Positions 9,042 through 17,225 of a stretch of 56,941 nucleotides of DNA are shown one piece after another. The translations under genes and the position numbers were made by a program. The DNA is from Helcococcus bovis (GTDB lineage Bacteria > Bacillota > Clostridia > Tissierellales > Peptoniphilaceae). The number at the start of each line of letters is the position of its first letter. The stretch's first letter is position 1. A model generated the notes under the pieces. The model was not told where the DNA came from, made no database searches, and saw nothing but the letters and a program-made list of their open reading frames with translations. The DNA lies in the NCBI RefSeq assembly GCF_046035435.1, contig NZ_JBFNFH010000010.1. One strand, 5' to 3'.

Positions 9042-9575
9042 CTATTTCTTATGAAAAATCTTTCTAAAAATTTTTAATATTTCTCCCCTATAAAAGCTAT
9101 ACTCTCCGGAAATAAATATAGGGACTATGGAGGCAATGGAGTCTAATATAATAATTAATAATGTAAATAATATGAAATTCATATCATCTAATCTAAAAGT
9201 TTTTACTATCGTATAAATTAGTCCTGTAAAAAGTATAATCCATAAGGCAAGTAGAAAATTTAAAAATACAAAATTTTTAAGAGGTTTTCTCAAACGCTTT
9301 TTATAGATGATGTAGGGATCTATCCAAAAGGTTAATAATAAACTTATAGCAGTTCACTATCAAGACTCCATAAGTGCCAATCTATTTACTAAAATCAAGG
9401 AAATGATAATGTTAAATGCAGATTCAAATATAGGCTTAAATCTAGTGTAATAAAAAAGTCCTCTAGCACTTGAAAAGGCTACTAATGATTGTCTGATTCC
9501 GCTTAAGTAAAATGCTATGACCAGCCATACTACCAGCTGTTGACCTAAAAGATAGGACTTTCCCAGCCAAATTTC
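9042..9575 (-). pseudogene. Remnant of a polysaccharide flippase (Wzx-like), C-terminal part
   Basis: Read on the minus strand in three frames, the segment gives a continuous flippase-like C-terminus: WLGKSYLLGQQLVVWLVIAF, SGIRQSLVAFSSARGLFYY, TRFKPIFESAFNIIISLILV, then TYGVL, ISLLLTFWIDPYIIYKK and several hydrophobic helices. Two frame changes near 9330-9360 and missing N-terminal helices make it non-functional. The surviving 83-codon frame (9042-9293) begins at a TTG inside the old gene and is unlikely to be a gene. The family match (oligosaccharide-unit flippases of capsule or teichoic loci) rests on the GLFYYTRFKPIFES region. It implies that a surface-polysaccharide locus once existed here. 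Confidence 0.7.
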
Positions 9576-9579
9576 AATA

Positions 9580-10120
9580 GATGAGCATTTGGATTATAAA
9601 TATGGACAAACACCACTTTCAATAAATACAAGAAATGGAAGTAGTAAAAAAATAGTTAAATCCAGCATTGGAGAACTAGAAATAAATATACCAAGAGATA
9701 AAGATGCAAGTTTTGAGCCACAAATATTGAAAAAATACAATAAAGATATTTCAAATATTGAAGCACAAATAATATCAATGTATTCTAAAGGTATGACAAC
9801 AAGAGATATTTCATCACACATTAAAGATATATATGGTTTTGGAGTATTAGCAAGACTTGTAAGCAGTACTACAAATAAAATATTACCAACTATTGATGAG
9901 TGGCAAAATAGACCTTTAGATAAGGTCTATCCTTTTGTATTTATAGATGCAATACACTATCATGTAAGAGAAAATGGTCTAATAGCAAAAAAAGCTGTAT
10001 ACATAACTTTAGGATATAACATAAATGGTTTTAAGGAAATATCAGGAATGTGGATTGGAGAAAATGAAACATTTAAATATTAGCTAATGGTTCTAAATCA
10101 AATGAAAGATAGAGGTGATG
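9580..10120 (+). pseudogene. IS256-family (mutator) transposase fragment
   Basis: The frame gives GSSKKIVKSSIGELEINIPR, ISMYSKGMTTRDISSHIKDI, DEWQNRPLDKVYPFVFIDAI and HYHVR, the conserved middle of IS256-type transposases, including the first catalytic Asp in FIDAIHYHV. The N-terminus is missing, the conserved Trp codon at 10081-10083 has become TAG, the family pattern continues for about 12 codons after that stop, and everything beyond is lost, including the other catalytic residues. It is a dead fragment that abuts the flippase remnant on one side and another broken gene on the other. Confidence 0.85.
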
Positions 10121-10594
10121 TTTCAATCTTTTTAATTAAATCTTCATTTTCAATTATATTTTCACTATCAAGATTTACATCTTCATAATTATCATTTTTT
10201 GATAAGTCTAAAATTTTAATATTTTTATTATCTTTTGAAATAACTAAAATATAATAATTATGAATTTTAATAGGTGAATCTATATTGTTATTTTTAGCTA
10301 AATAGACTAAATTTTTAATATTACTATTTTCAAATAAATAATCATAAACTACATAAATTGATTTTTCTATCTTTTCAAATTCACATAAATCATATATCGC
10401 TTTTGATAAAACTTGTTTTACAAAAATTTTATTAGTATTTTTTAGTTCTTCAAATTTTTTATTAATTAATGGAAAATCTAATTTTCTAGTATCTGTATAT
10501 TCATCTATAAATGTAAAATTTTTTTATTATTTAGTTTTAATAAACTTTGTTTGTATATAGTGTATTTTAAATGTTTATATAATTTTAGATTCAT
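10121..10594 (-). pseudogene. Frameshifted and truncated gene of unknown function
   Basis: A minus-strand frame starts at ATG 10594 (CGGATG upstream), reads MNLKLYKHLKYTIYKQSLLK and stops after a run of seven A (10519-10525). The next frame continues without a break as FIDEYTDTRKLDFPLINKKF through about 130 residues (including NIKNLVYLAKNNNIDSPIKI) until it meets the IS256 fragment. One extra A would join the two frames. I do not recognise the family. Both the frameshift and the 3' truncation argue that it is dead. Bases 10595-10712 hold only AT-rich sequence. Confidence 0.5.
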
Positions 10595-10712
10595 TATTAC
10601 ATCCGTGATTTTTATTTAGTTTTCATTTACTAAATATATAATATACTAATTAAGCTTATTTGCTAAATATATAAGTATTAAAATTTTATAATTCAAAATA
10701 ATTAATAAAATA

Positions 10713-10762
10713 CAAAAAAACCGCTACAAAACAACAATTTTAGTTGTATCACAACGGTTTTT
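10713..10762 (-). terminator. Terminator of the ATP-grasp operon
   Basis: On the minus strand AAACCG and CGGTTT close an inner ACAAC/GTTGT hairpin and are followed by a U run. It starts a few bases after the last gene of the operon. Confidence 0.75.
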
Positions 10763-10767
10763 AATTT

Positions 10768-11778
10768 CTATCTCAATTTCATTCCTAATTTTTCTTCAAA
10801 AAGTTTAACTTTACCTTTACCATCTTCCATGTGAATATGGGCTTGATATAGTTCTGTAGTTGGAAAATCATTGCCTTCTATTAAGATTGGACCTTTTTCT
10901 GTAATTGCAATATCCCAACCTACGTATTTTAAATCTTTACATACAGAAGCAGCTTGTATAGCAAGTTCTTTTACTTTTTCAAAATATGGAATCTTAAATC
11001 CCATGTAATTAAATTTTGTAATTGGGTTTATCCCAATCACATCTTCTTTTGGCAAATCTCTATATAATGGTTTATCTATAACGCCATTTTCATTTAATAA
11101 AGTCCAATATCCTCCACAACTTGCATTATCTAAATAGCTGTCATTTCCAGATACTCTTAAGACATTATATAATATACTTATATTCCCATCTTTATCAATC
11201 GCTGTTCCTGTTCTTATCGTATTTAGTGAATTTAATGATAATTTCTTCATTTCAGGGTGTTGAATTACTGACTGCTCTAAGATTATTTTTCCCTCTGAAA
11301 GCAATCTTTCATATAATTTATACGCATCATAATTTTCATTATAAACAACTCTTTCCACACCTTTCCCACCCATTAATACAGGATCTTTAGCAAAAAATAT
11401 TGGATTTTTTCGTATAAATGATTTAAATTCTTCAAGATTATTATCTTCTAAATTAATTATCTCTCTTCCTAAAAATTTAGTAAATTTTTTATTAAATTGA
11501 ATTTTATCCTGCAGATATTTTATTTCTGGACTTTTTATAAACTCTCTGTATATTTTACTATTATCTCCATATTGAGATAAAAAAGTTCTTCTAATTTCTA
11601 AGTTTTTTACTCTGTCAAAATTATAAGTATAATAATTTAACCATGTATATCCATATTTTTTATACATATTATACATATCAATAAATAGGTCAATTCTTAA
11701 TCTTTTTGATCTCTTAGACATATCATTTAATACAGTTAATATACCTTTCCAATTAGAATTTAATATTTTCTTAATCAT
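10768..11778 (-). CDS. Sugar-transfer-associated ATP-grasp protein, copy A (divergent)
   Basis: About 336 residues, matching the ATP-grasp group found in capsule and sugar-transfer loci. Visible landmarks are FFAKDPVLMGGKGVERV (nucleotide-binding loop region), GKIILEQSVIQHPEMKKLS, SLNTIRTGTA, DNASCGGYW, KYVGWDIAITEKGPILIEGN (the late metal-binding Glu and Asn of the fold). It has no signal peptide, so it is cytosolic. The start at 11778 follows AGAGG; the ATG at 11793 has no ribosome site. It is the last gene of the five-gene operon and is clearly more diverged than copies B and C. ATP-grasp enzymes usually join a carboxylate to an amine or thiol; the substrate here is unknown. Confidence 0.8.
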   Translation of the reverse strand: MIKKILNSNWKGILTVLNDMSKRSKRLRIDLFIDMYNMYKKYGYTWLNYYTYNFDRVKNLEIRRTFLSQYGDNSKIYREFIKSPEIKYLQDKIQFNKKFTKFLGREIINLEDNNLEEFKSFIRKNPIFFAKDPVLMGGKGVERVVYNENYDAYKLYERLLSEGKIILEQSVIQHPEMKKLSLNSLNTIRTGTAIDKDGNISILYNVLRVSGNDSYLDNASCGGYWTLLNENGVIDKPLYRDLPKEDVIGINPITKFNYMGFKIPYFEKVKELAIQAASVCKDLKYVGWDIAITEKGPILIEGNDFPTTELYQAHIHMEDGKGKVKLFEEKLGMKLR

Positions 11779-11857
11779 ATATCCTCTCAACATCGTTTAA
11801 TTTTAATGAAACTACTAAATAAAAACCTGTGTAATACATTAACTTATTAAACTTTAA

Positions 11858-12919
11858 TTATTTTTTTGATTTTTTATATTCTAAATATTCATCTAAAATT
11901 TCTACAGTAAAATCTCCCAATGCAGGTCCATATTGTCTTTGATTATTTACAGGATATGCATTTAATTCAATGAATACAGGTTGATTATTTTGATCTACTG
12001 CAAAATCCCATCCTATATATCTTGCATGTGAAAATCTAGGATGTAATTTTTTAGCAAGATCTAACGCTTCCTTAAATCCTTCTAATTTTTCAACCTTAAA
12101 ATCTTCTGTAATAAATAATTTTTCATGAATTTTAGCTTGTTTTGACATATATCCATCTTTATCTAAAACTCTGGATATACCTCCTCTAGCCATATTGTCG
12201 ACAATAGATCCTTCTCGACCATATCTAACAATGGATGATACAAATTCTACTTTATTATTGATCAATAATGTTGTAATTCTAAAAGTATTGACACTTGATT
12301 TATTTAGCCTGTTCATTTGTTCAGATTGTTTTACTAACTCTTGAACAATAAAATCTCCTGTTTTAACTTTTTCTTCAAATTCTTTAATGGCTTTTGCTTC
12401 ATTATCGATAAAATTTAAAATTTCAACACCATTTCCTTGCATATCATCAGAAGGTTTAACTATTACTTTTCCTTCTTTTTTCAATGTTTGTAATGCTTGT
12501 TCTTTTGTTAAAAACTCATTATTTTCATTTACAAATATTTTATTTTCATATTTTAACACCGCTCTTGGTCTATTTACATCATATAACATAGAATCTAAAA
12601 ATATTTTATTTTGTAATTTTTCATCAAAATTTACATCATTTAAGAATCTATATAGATCTGTATAGAAAAAATCATCTGGAATAAAGTGAGGATTAAATTT
12701 TTGATCTTTATATCCAAAAAATTGATACCATCTAATATCAGGTTTTAATCCATATTTTTTCCAAAATGGTAAAACGACTTTTTCATATTCTTCTTTTGAT
12801 CCTTCGTAATAATCATATTCACGCATATTATTTTTCAATATATCTCTTTGTCTTTTTTTGTAGACTGTATATCTTAAACTTGAAATTGCATTATTTGCAA
12901 AATTTGTTACTTTATTCAT
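11858..12919 (-). CDS. Sugar-transfer-associated ATP-grasp protein, copy B
   Basis: A 353-residue cytosolic ATP-grasp protein. The N-terminal helical part has YYEGSKEEYEKVVLPFWKKY and IRWYQFFGYKDQKFNP; the ATP-grasp part has GKVIVKPSDDMQGNGVEIL, DFIVQELVKQSEQMNRLN, SSVNTFRITTLLINN, DNMARGGISRV and YIGWDFAVDQNNQPVFIELN. The closing Glu-x-Asn and the two binding lysines expected for the fold are present. It is a close paralogue of copy C, lying 29 bases downstream of it with its own GAGAGGA ribosome site, and so arose by tandem duplication. Ligase chemistry is inferred from the fold; the acceptor is not known. Confidence 0.85.
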   Translation of the reverse strand: MNKVTNFANNAISSLRYTVYKKRQRDILKNNMREYDYYEGSKEEYEKVVLPFWKKYGLKPDIRWYQFFGYKDQKFNPHFIPDDFFYTDLYRFLNDVNFDEKLQNKIFLDSMLYDVNRPRAVLKYENKIFVNENNEFLTKEQALQTLKKEGKVIVKPSDDMQGNGVEILNFIDNEAKAIKEFEEKVKTGDFIVQELVKQSEQMNRLNKSSVNTFRITTLLINNKVEFVSSIVRYGREGSIVDNMARGGISRVLDKDGYMSKQAKIHEKLFITEDFKVEKLEGFKEALDLAKKLHPRFSHARYIGWDFAVDQNNQPVFIELNAYPVNNQRQYGPALGDFTVEILDEYLEYKKSKK

Positions 12920-12948
12920 GTTTTCCTCTCAAAATACTTTAGTCGATT

Positions 12949-14028
12949 TTATTTATTTTTATTAGCATAAAATTCATCTAATACTTGTTCAGTATATTTA
13001 CCAAAAGTTCCTCTTCCATCTTCTCTTTGGTTATCACCAACATATCCATTTAACTCAATTAGGACTGGTTCATAATTTTCATCAATAGCAAAATCCCATC
13101 CTATAATTCTTAAGTGAGGAAATTTTTTATGATATTGTTTTACTAATGTTTCTACCTTATCATAACCAATTAACTTTTCTCTTTGAATTTTATTTCCATT
13201 ATCATCAAAATTTACCATTTTGTCGCTAACGAATTCATAATCTACTAAATAGCCTTCATCATCTATAAGTCTTGATTTGCCTCCATTAGAATAATTATCA
13301 ACTACAGCTCCTTTTGCTCCAATCCTCAATATCTTAGATAAAATTACAACTTCATTATTTATGATAAGAGAAATAGGTCTAATAGTATTTACACTTGAAT
13401 CATTAAATTTATTCATTTGTTCTGATTGTTTAATTAATTCTTGAGCAACAAAATCTCCACTTTTAATTTTTATTTCTATTTTTCTTAAAGCTTCTCTTTC
13501 ATCTGTATTAAAATCAATAACTTCAACCCCTCTTCCCTTCATATTGTCTGAAGGTTTTATTATGACCTTACCAAATGATCTTAATAAATTAATTGCTCCA
13601 TCTTTAGTTATCAACTCATCATTATTTGTTCTATAAAATCCATGAGCATATTTTATAATAGTGTTTGCTTTCTTTGCTTCTGGTAAAAAATATTCAAAAT
13701 AAATTTTATTATATAAAAACTCATCATATCTTGAATCATTTAGATATCTATTTAATTCTGCATAATAAAAATCATCTGGTATCATGTATGGATCAAACTT
13801 TTGTTCTTTATATCCTGTATATTGGAACCATTTTTTATCTGGTTTCATACCATATTTTGCCCAAAATGGAGCTACTACTTTATTATATTCTTCTTCACTT
13901 CCTTCATAGTATCCATTTGTTTCCATTTTATGATCTAGCCATTTTCTTTCACTTGCTTTAAGTTTTTTTATTCTAAGTTTTTCTTGTATCCTTGCTATTT
14001 TACTTCCCAAAGTATTCTTCTTCATCAT
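12949..14028 (-). CDS. Sugar-transfer-associated ATP-grasp protein, copy C
   Basis: About 359 residues. It mirrors copy B along its whole length: YYEGSEEEYNKVVAPFWAKY, KKWFQYTGYKEQKFDP, GKVIIKPSDNMKGRGVEVID, DFVAQELIKQSEQMNKFN, DNYSNGGKSRLIDDEGY and IIGWDFAIDENYEPVLIELN. The nucleotide and metal ligands of the ATP-grasp fold look intact. AAAGGTGG lies directly upstream; ATG 14028 or the adjacent ATG 14025 is the likely start, and the GTG at 14034 is less likely. It is the first ATP-grasp gene after the GatD-like gene. Two full-length paralogues side by side suggest ligation of two different units or to two acceptors. Confidence 0.85.
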   Translation of the reverse strand: MMKKNTLGSKIARIQEKLRIKKLKASERKWLDHKMETNGYYEGSEEEYNKVVAPFWAKYGMKPDKKWFQYTGYKEQKFDPYMIPDDFYYAELNRYLNDSRYDEFLYNKIYFEYFLPEAKKANTIIKYAHGFYRTNNDELITKDGAINLLRSFGKVIIKPSDNMKGRGVEVIDFNTDEREALRKIEIKIKSGDFVAQELIKQSEQMNKFNDSSVNTIRPISLIINNEVVILSKILRIGAKGAVVDNYSNGGKSRLIDDEGYLVDYEFVSDKMVNFDDNGNKIQREKLIGYDKVETLVKQYHKKFPHLRIIGWDFAIDENYEPVLIELNGYVGDNQREDGRGTFGKYTEQVLDEFYANKNK

Positions 14029-14098
14029 TTCCACCTTTTATATTTAATATTACTTTAATAATTTAAAATAATACTCTATTAATTGTATCTAAATAATT

Positions 14099-14806
14099 TT
14101 ATAATGTTGTTTTAAAATCCTTAAATTCTTCTAATCTTATGTTAAATGCTTCTTTCATTTCTTTATAAAATTCTAACTTTGGATTTTCAATAAAATTTTT
14201 CATAAATTGTAGTGTGAAATCCGGATTCATAATCAATAGTGGCCCTATCAAATAGGTACCATAAAAGTTTTTATAATTAATCCCTTCATTTTTTGTTTCC
14301 TTATCCATTCCGACACCCCTAATTGTCTTAAATAGATGTGGAACATTATTTTTTATTGGATGAGCATATGTAAATTGCGTCTTAAATCCTATTACGTCAA
14401 TATCATTATATGTACCATGATATAATGAATTTATTCTACTCATCATTTGTCTTTTTGCATAATATGAAAATATACCTAATCCATTTATTTTTTCTCCATT
14501 GTCTTTTTCAATGTATTCAAATAACACTTCCATAGCGTTACCAATAAATAGGAATATATTTCCTTCTTCAATTTTTTTCTTTATTTCAGCTTTATATGGA
14601 ATCCATTTTTCAATAATTTGTTCTTGGTATTTTTCAGCCATAGGTCCTAAATAAATCAAATCAATTTTTTCATCCAAAAATCTTGGTTTTTCTGTAATGT
14701 GCGTTTTTATAACTTGAGCATAAGGAAAAATATTACTTATAAAATCAATATGTCCCATTTCCCCAAATAAATTTGCAATATCAGGATATAATACTTCTAT
14801 TTTCAT
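14099..14806 (-). CDS. GatD-like glutamine-amidotransferase homologue without catalytic residues
   Basis: A 235-residue protein with the layout of GatD, the glutaminase half of lipid II isoglutaminyl synthase (MurT/GatD). It keeps the frame NGLGIFSYYAKR, NEGINYKNFYGTYLIGPLL and length. The nucleophile motif ICGGYQ of active GatD is replaced by IGNAME, so Gly89 stands where the Cys should be. The histidine motif TYLHGP is TYLIGP, so Ile187 stands in place of His. The oxyanion-side FIGGGSDREQ is YLGPMAEKYQ. It should not be able to hydrolyse glutamine. Its ATG overlaps the stop of the MurT-like gene by 4 bases (ATGA), so the two are translationally coupled and probably form a complex. A structural or regulatory subunit is the simplest reading. 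Confidence 0.8.
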   Translation of the reverse strand: MKIEVLYPDIANLFGEMGHIDFISNIFPYAQVIKTHITEKPRFLDEKIDLIYLGPMAEKYQEQIIEKWIPYKAEIKKKIEEGNIFLFIGNAMEVLFEYIEKDNGEKINGLGIFSYYAKRQMMSRINSLYHGTYNDIDVIGFKTQFTYAHPIKNNVPHLFKTIRGVGMDKETKNEGINYKNFYGTYLIGPLLIMNPDFTLQFMKNFIENPKLEFYKEMKEAFNIRLEEFKDFKTTL

Positions 14807-16185
14807 TTATCCAACCTCTCTTGCAAAATGTTTTCTATTTCTTTTTTAACTTTACCTGTCAAATCTAATGTATCAATATCATTTAGTAAAAATATAGTAT
14901 CAATATTATCATAATCTATAGCTTCAGCCACACCACTCCAACCATCAATACTAATTATCTTATTTTTATCTATACCAGAAAGTAACAATGCAACCTCTTG
15001 GTCCTTAAATCTCTTACCACATGTAATATATTGTTTTATGTTTTCTGAATCTTTTAAATATCTAAAATCCAAATCATATAGCCATGATGTATTTTCAGAA
15101 TTTTTATACCCTATGTCATGCTTGGAATTTCCAAAAATAACAGCTATGTTTCCCGGTTGCTTTCTTATATAATCAAAAGTCCTGGATGCAGAAATTGGAT
15201 TTATTGCCTTCGCCATAATATAAACCAATCTCTTATCTCCAATCATATAGTCATTATATCTAGATTTTACAACTTCAACATCTTCAAAATTTCGAATTAA
15301 TTCCTTCATAGAAAATCCTATTTCACTCAATGCTGTAATGGCAGCTAATAAATTATATAAATCAACAATATTACTACTTTGTAAATTAAATTTATATTCT
15401 TTTGAATCATGTTCTATTATTGCAAACCTATTTTCTAAATCAGCAGATTTAACTAAATAATCCGGTTTAAAATTTTCAAATCCACAATTTTCACAATGAT
15501 AACGTCCTATATGGTTATATCTTATAAACTCTGGAGTTAATCTGTGATTACATTTCGGACAGTTTTCTACATCTTTTATCCTTGAATTTCTTTCCTCTTC
15601 TTCTCCATCAAGTAAATTAATTGAAAAGAATGTTTTTTCTCTATCTTTATCTAATAGTGAACTTATTAAATCATCAGAATTTAATATTAATTTAGTTTTT
15701 TCTGATACTGAATCTTCTAATATATTAAATATATAATCAGCATGGGCATTTCTTTTTGAGGAATCTCTGAATAGATTTGTAACTATTAGGTAATCTGGTG
15801 TAAAATGCTCATAAACTCTATATGATGATCTTTCATCAACTTCTATAATTCCATATTCATAATCTAAATTTCCCTTCAAATCTGAAAATTTAATAAATGA
15901 TGCAATTATCCCCTCCACAGTATTTGAACCATAATTATTATGAATATACTTAATTTTTTTTTTATTTAGAAAATCAGAAATCATGTTCGCCGTTGTTGTC
16001 TTTCCATTCGTACCGGTGAGAGCTATTGTCGTCTTTGGAACTTTCATATATTTGATAATATCCGGACATAATTTATATGCTATCATTCCCGGTAAATATG
16101 TAGCTCTTCTACCTAATAGATTCATAGTTTTAATTATAAATTTAGAAGTCCACAAAGCAGTATAAAATCTCAAACTTTTTTTCAT
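14803..16185 (-). CDS. MurT-like Mur ligase paralogue
   Basis: About 460 residues, Mur-ligase fold. The ATP loop is GTNGKTTT (residues 58-65), the acidic site IIEVDERS (about 113-120), TNLFRD at 136-141, and a MurT-type zinc ribbon uses Cys209, Cys212, Cys231 and Cys234. The C-terminal half matches the MurT-specific domain (SWLYDLDF at 367-374). It differs from true MurT: the DRxGExD stretch is an expanded DSSKRNAHADY, the KNPAG motif is AINPISASR, and the Asp before TSW that completes the GatD catalytic triad is Asn365. ATP-dependent activation therefore seems possible but not with GatD-derived ammonia. The start at 16185 follows AAAGG. First gene of the operon. Confidence 0.83.
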   Translation of the reverse strand: MKKSLRFYTALWTSKFIIKTMNLLGRRATYLPGMIAYKLCPDIIKYMKVPKTTIALTGTNGKTTTANMISDFLNKKKIKYIHNNYGSNTVEGIIASFIKFSDLKGNLDYEYGIIEVDERSSYRVYEHFTPDYLIVTNLFRDSSKRNAHADYIFNILEDSVSEKTKLILNSDDLISSLLDKDREKTFFSINLLDGEEEERNSRIKDVENCPKCNHRLTPEFIRYNHIGRYHCENCGFENFKPDYLVKSADLENRFAIIEHDSKEYKFNLQSSNIVDLYNLLAAITALSEIGFSMKELIRNFEDVEVVKSRYNDYMIGDKRLVYIMAKAINPISASRTFDYIRKQPGNIAVIFGNSKHDIGYKNSENTSWLYDLDFRYLKDSENIKQYITCGKRFKDQEVALLLSGIDKNKIISIDGWSGVAEAIDYDNIDTIFLLNDIDTLDLTGKVKKEIENILQERLDK

Positions 16186-16224
16186 AATTAACCTTTCATT
16201 CCATAATACATTTAAAACATAAAC

Positions 16225-16253
16225 ATTATATAACATTTAATATTATATATCAA
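16225..16253 (-). promoter_or_regulatory. Promoter of the MurT-like/ATP-grasp operon
   Basis: On the minus strand TTGATA (16248-16253) and TATAAT (16225-16230) are separated by 17 bases, in the 74-base gap after hprK. The five downstream genes therefore have their own near-consensus promoter. Confidence 0.75.
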
Positions 16254-16259
16254 TTAAGA

Positions 16260-17225
16260 TTACAAATTCTCATACATGTTCACATATTCATTATTTTTTG
16301 TCCCTTCTGGATTCATATCATTAAATAATCTGCTTGTTAGATATTTCGCTGAATTATATCCCAAATTCTTTTGTCTTAAATTTCTAACTGCAACTTCCAG
16401 TATCATGGCAATATTTCTCCCTGGTTTTACTGGAACAGTTAATTTAGGGACTTCAACTCCTAAAATAAAATCTGAATCATCTTCCAATCCTAACCTATCA
16501 TATTCTTTATTTTCATCCCATTTTTCCAATTCAATTACAATATCAATTCTTGTATCTATTTTTACCGAACCTACTCCATACAGTCTTCTTATATCTAAAA
16601 TACCGATACCTCTAATTTCCATAAAGTGACGAATGTTTTCTGGAGATGTACCATATAATTGATTATCAATCTTTTTTATGTCTACAACATCGTCAGCTAC
16701 AAGTCTATGTCCTCTTATTACTAAATCTAGTGCTGTTTCGGATTTACCTACTGATGATTGTCCTCTTATAAGCACACCAGACCCATATACTTCCATTAAA
16801 CCAGCATGAATGGTCAACTCTTCAGCTAAATGTTTTTCTAGGGACATACTTAATTTACTAATTAATTTAGTTGTCGCATATTCTGAAATAATTAATGTTT
16901 TATTATAATAATTTGCTAAATCTAGGATATCTTGAGTTACATCTCTATTATATGAAAAAATTATACATGGGATATCTTCAGATAAGATACCTCTAAATCT
17001 TTCATATCTCAACTCTGGGGTCATTTGCATGTAGTAATTATATTCTACATTACCAATAATTTGAATTCTTTTATATGGAAAAGCTTCCATAAATCCTGAT
17101 AATTGTAAACCCGGTCTATTTACATCACCATTTGCAATTTCTATTTCTTCATAATCTCTTGCAGGCATTATAACCTTTAAATCTAACTCTTTAACTAATT
17201 CTGATAATTTAACACTTTTAGCCAT
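16260..17225 (-). CDS. hprK: HPr kinase/phosphorylase
   Basis: The 321-residue sensor enzyme phosphorylates or dephosphorylates Ser46 of HPr and so controls CcpA-dependent catabolite repression. The Walker A loop is RGQSSVGKSETALDLVIRGH, followed by LVADDVV, the signature MEIRGIGILDIRRLYG and the C-terminal VPVKPGRNIAMILEVAVRN, all as in characterised HprK. Length is standard. The start at 17225 (ATGGCTAAAAG, GGAGAG upstream) overlaps the uvrC stop by 8 bases, so it is expressed with uvrC. The two cre-like sites at the GH85/gal locus in this window would be downstream targets of this pathway. Confidence 0.96.
   Translation of the reverse strand: MAKSVKLSELVKELDLKVIMPARDYEEIEIANGDVNRPGLQLSGFMEAFPYKRIQIIGNVEYNYYMQMTPELRYERFRGILSEDIPCIIFSYNRDVTQDILDLANYYNKTLIISEYATTKLISKLSMSLEKHLAEELTIHAGLMEVYGSGVLIRGQSSVGKSETALDLVIRGHRLVADDVVDIKKIDNQLYGTSPENIRHFMEIRGIGILDIRRLYGVGSVKIDTRIDIVIELEKWDENKEYDRLGLEDDSDFILGVEVPKLTVPVKPGRNIAMILEVAVRNLRQKNLGYNSAKYLTSRLFNDMNPEGTKNNEYVNMYENL

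Noticed and set aside
9042..9293. 83-residue membrane protein as a real gene
   Set aside because: It starts at a TTG within the flippase remnant and continues upstream in other frames as the same old protein.
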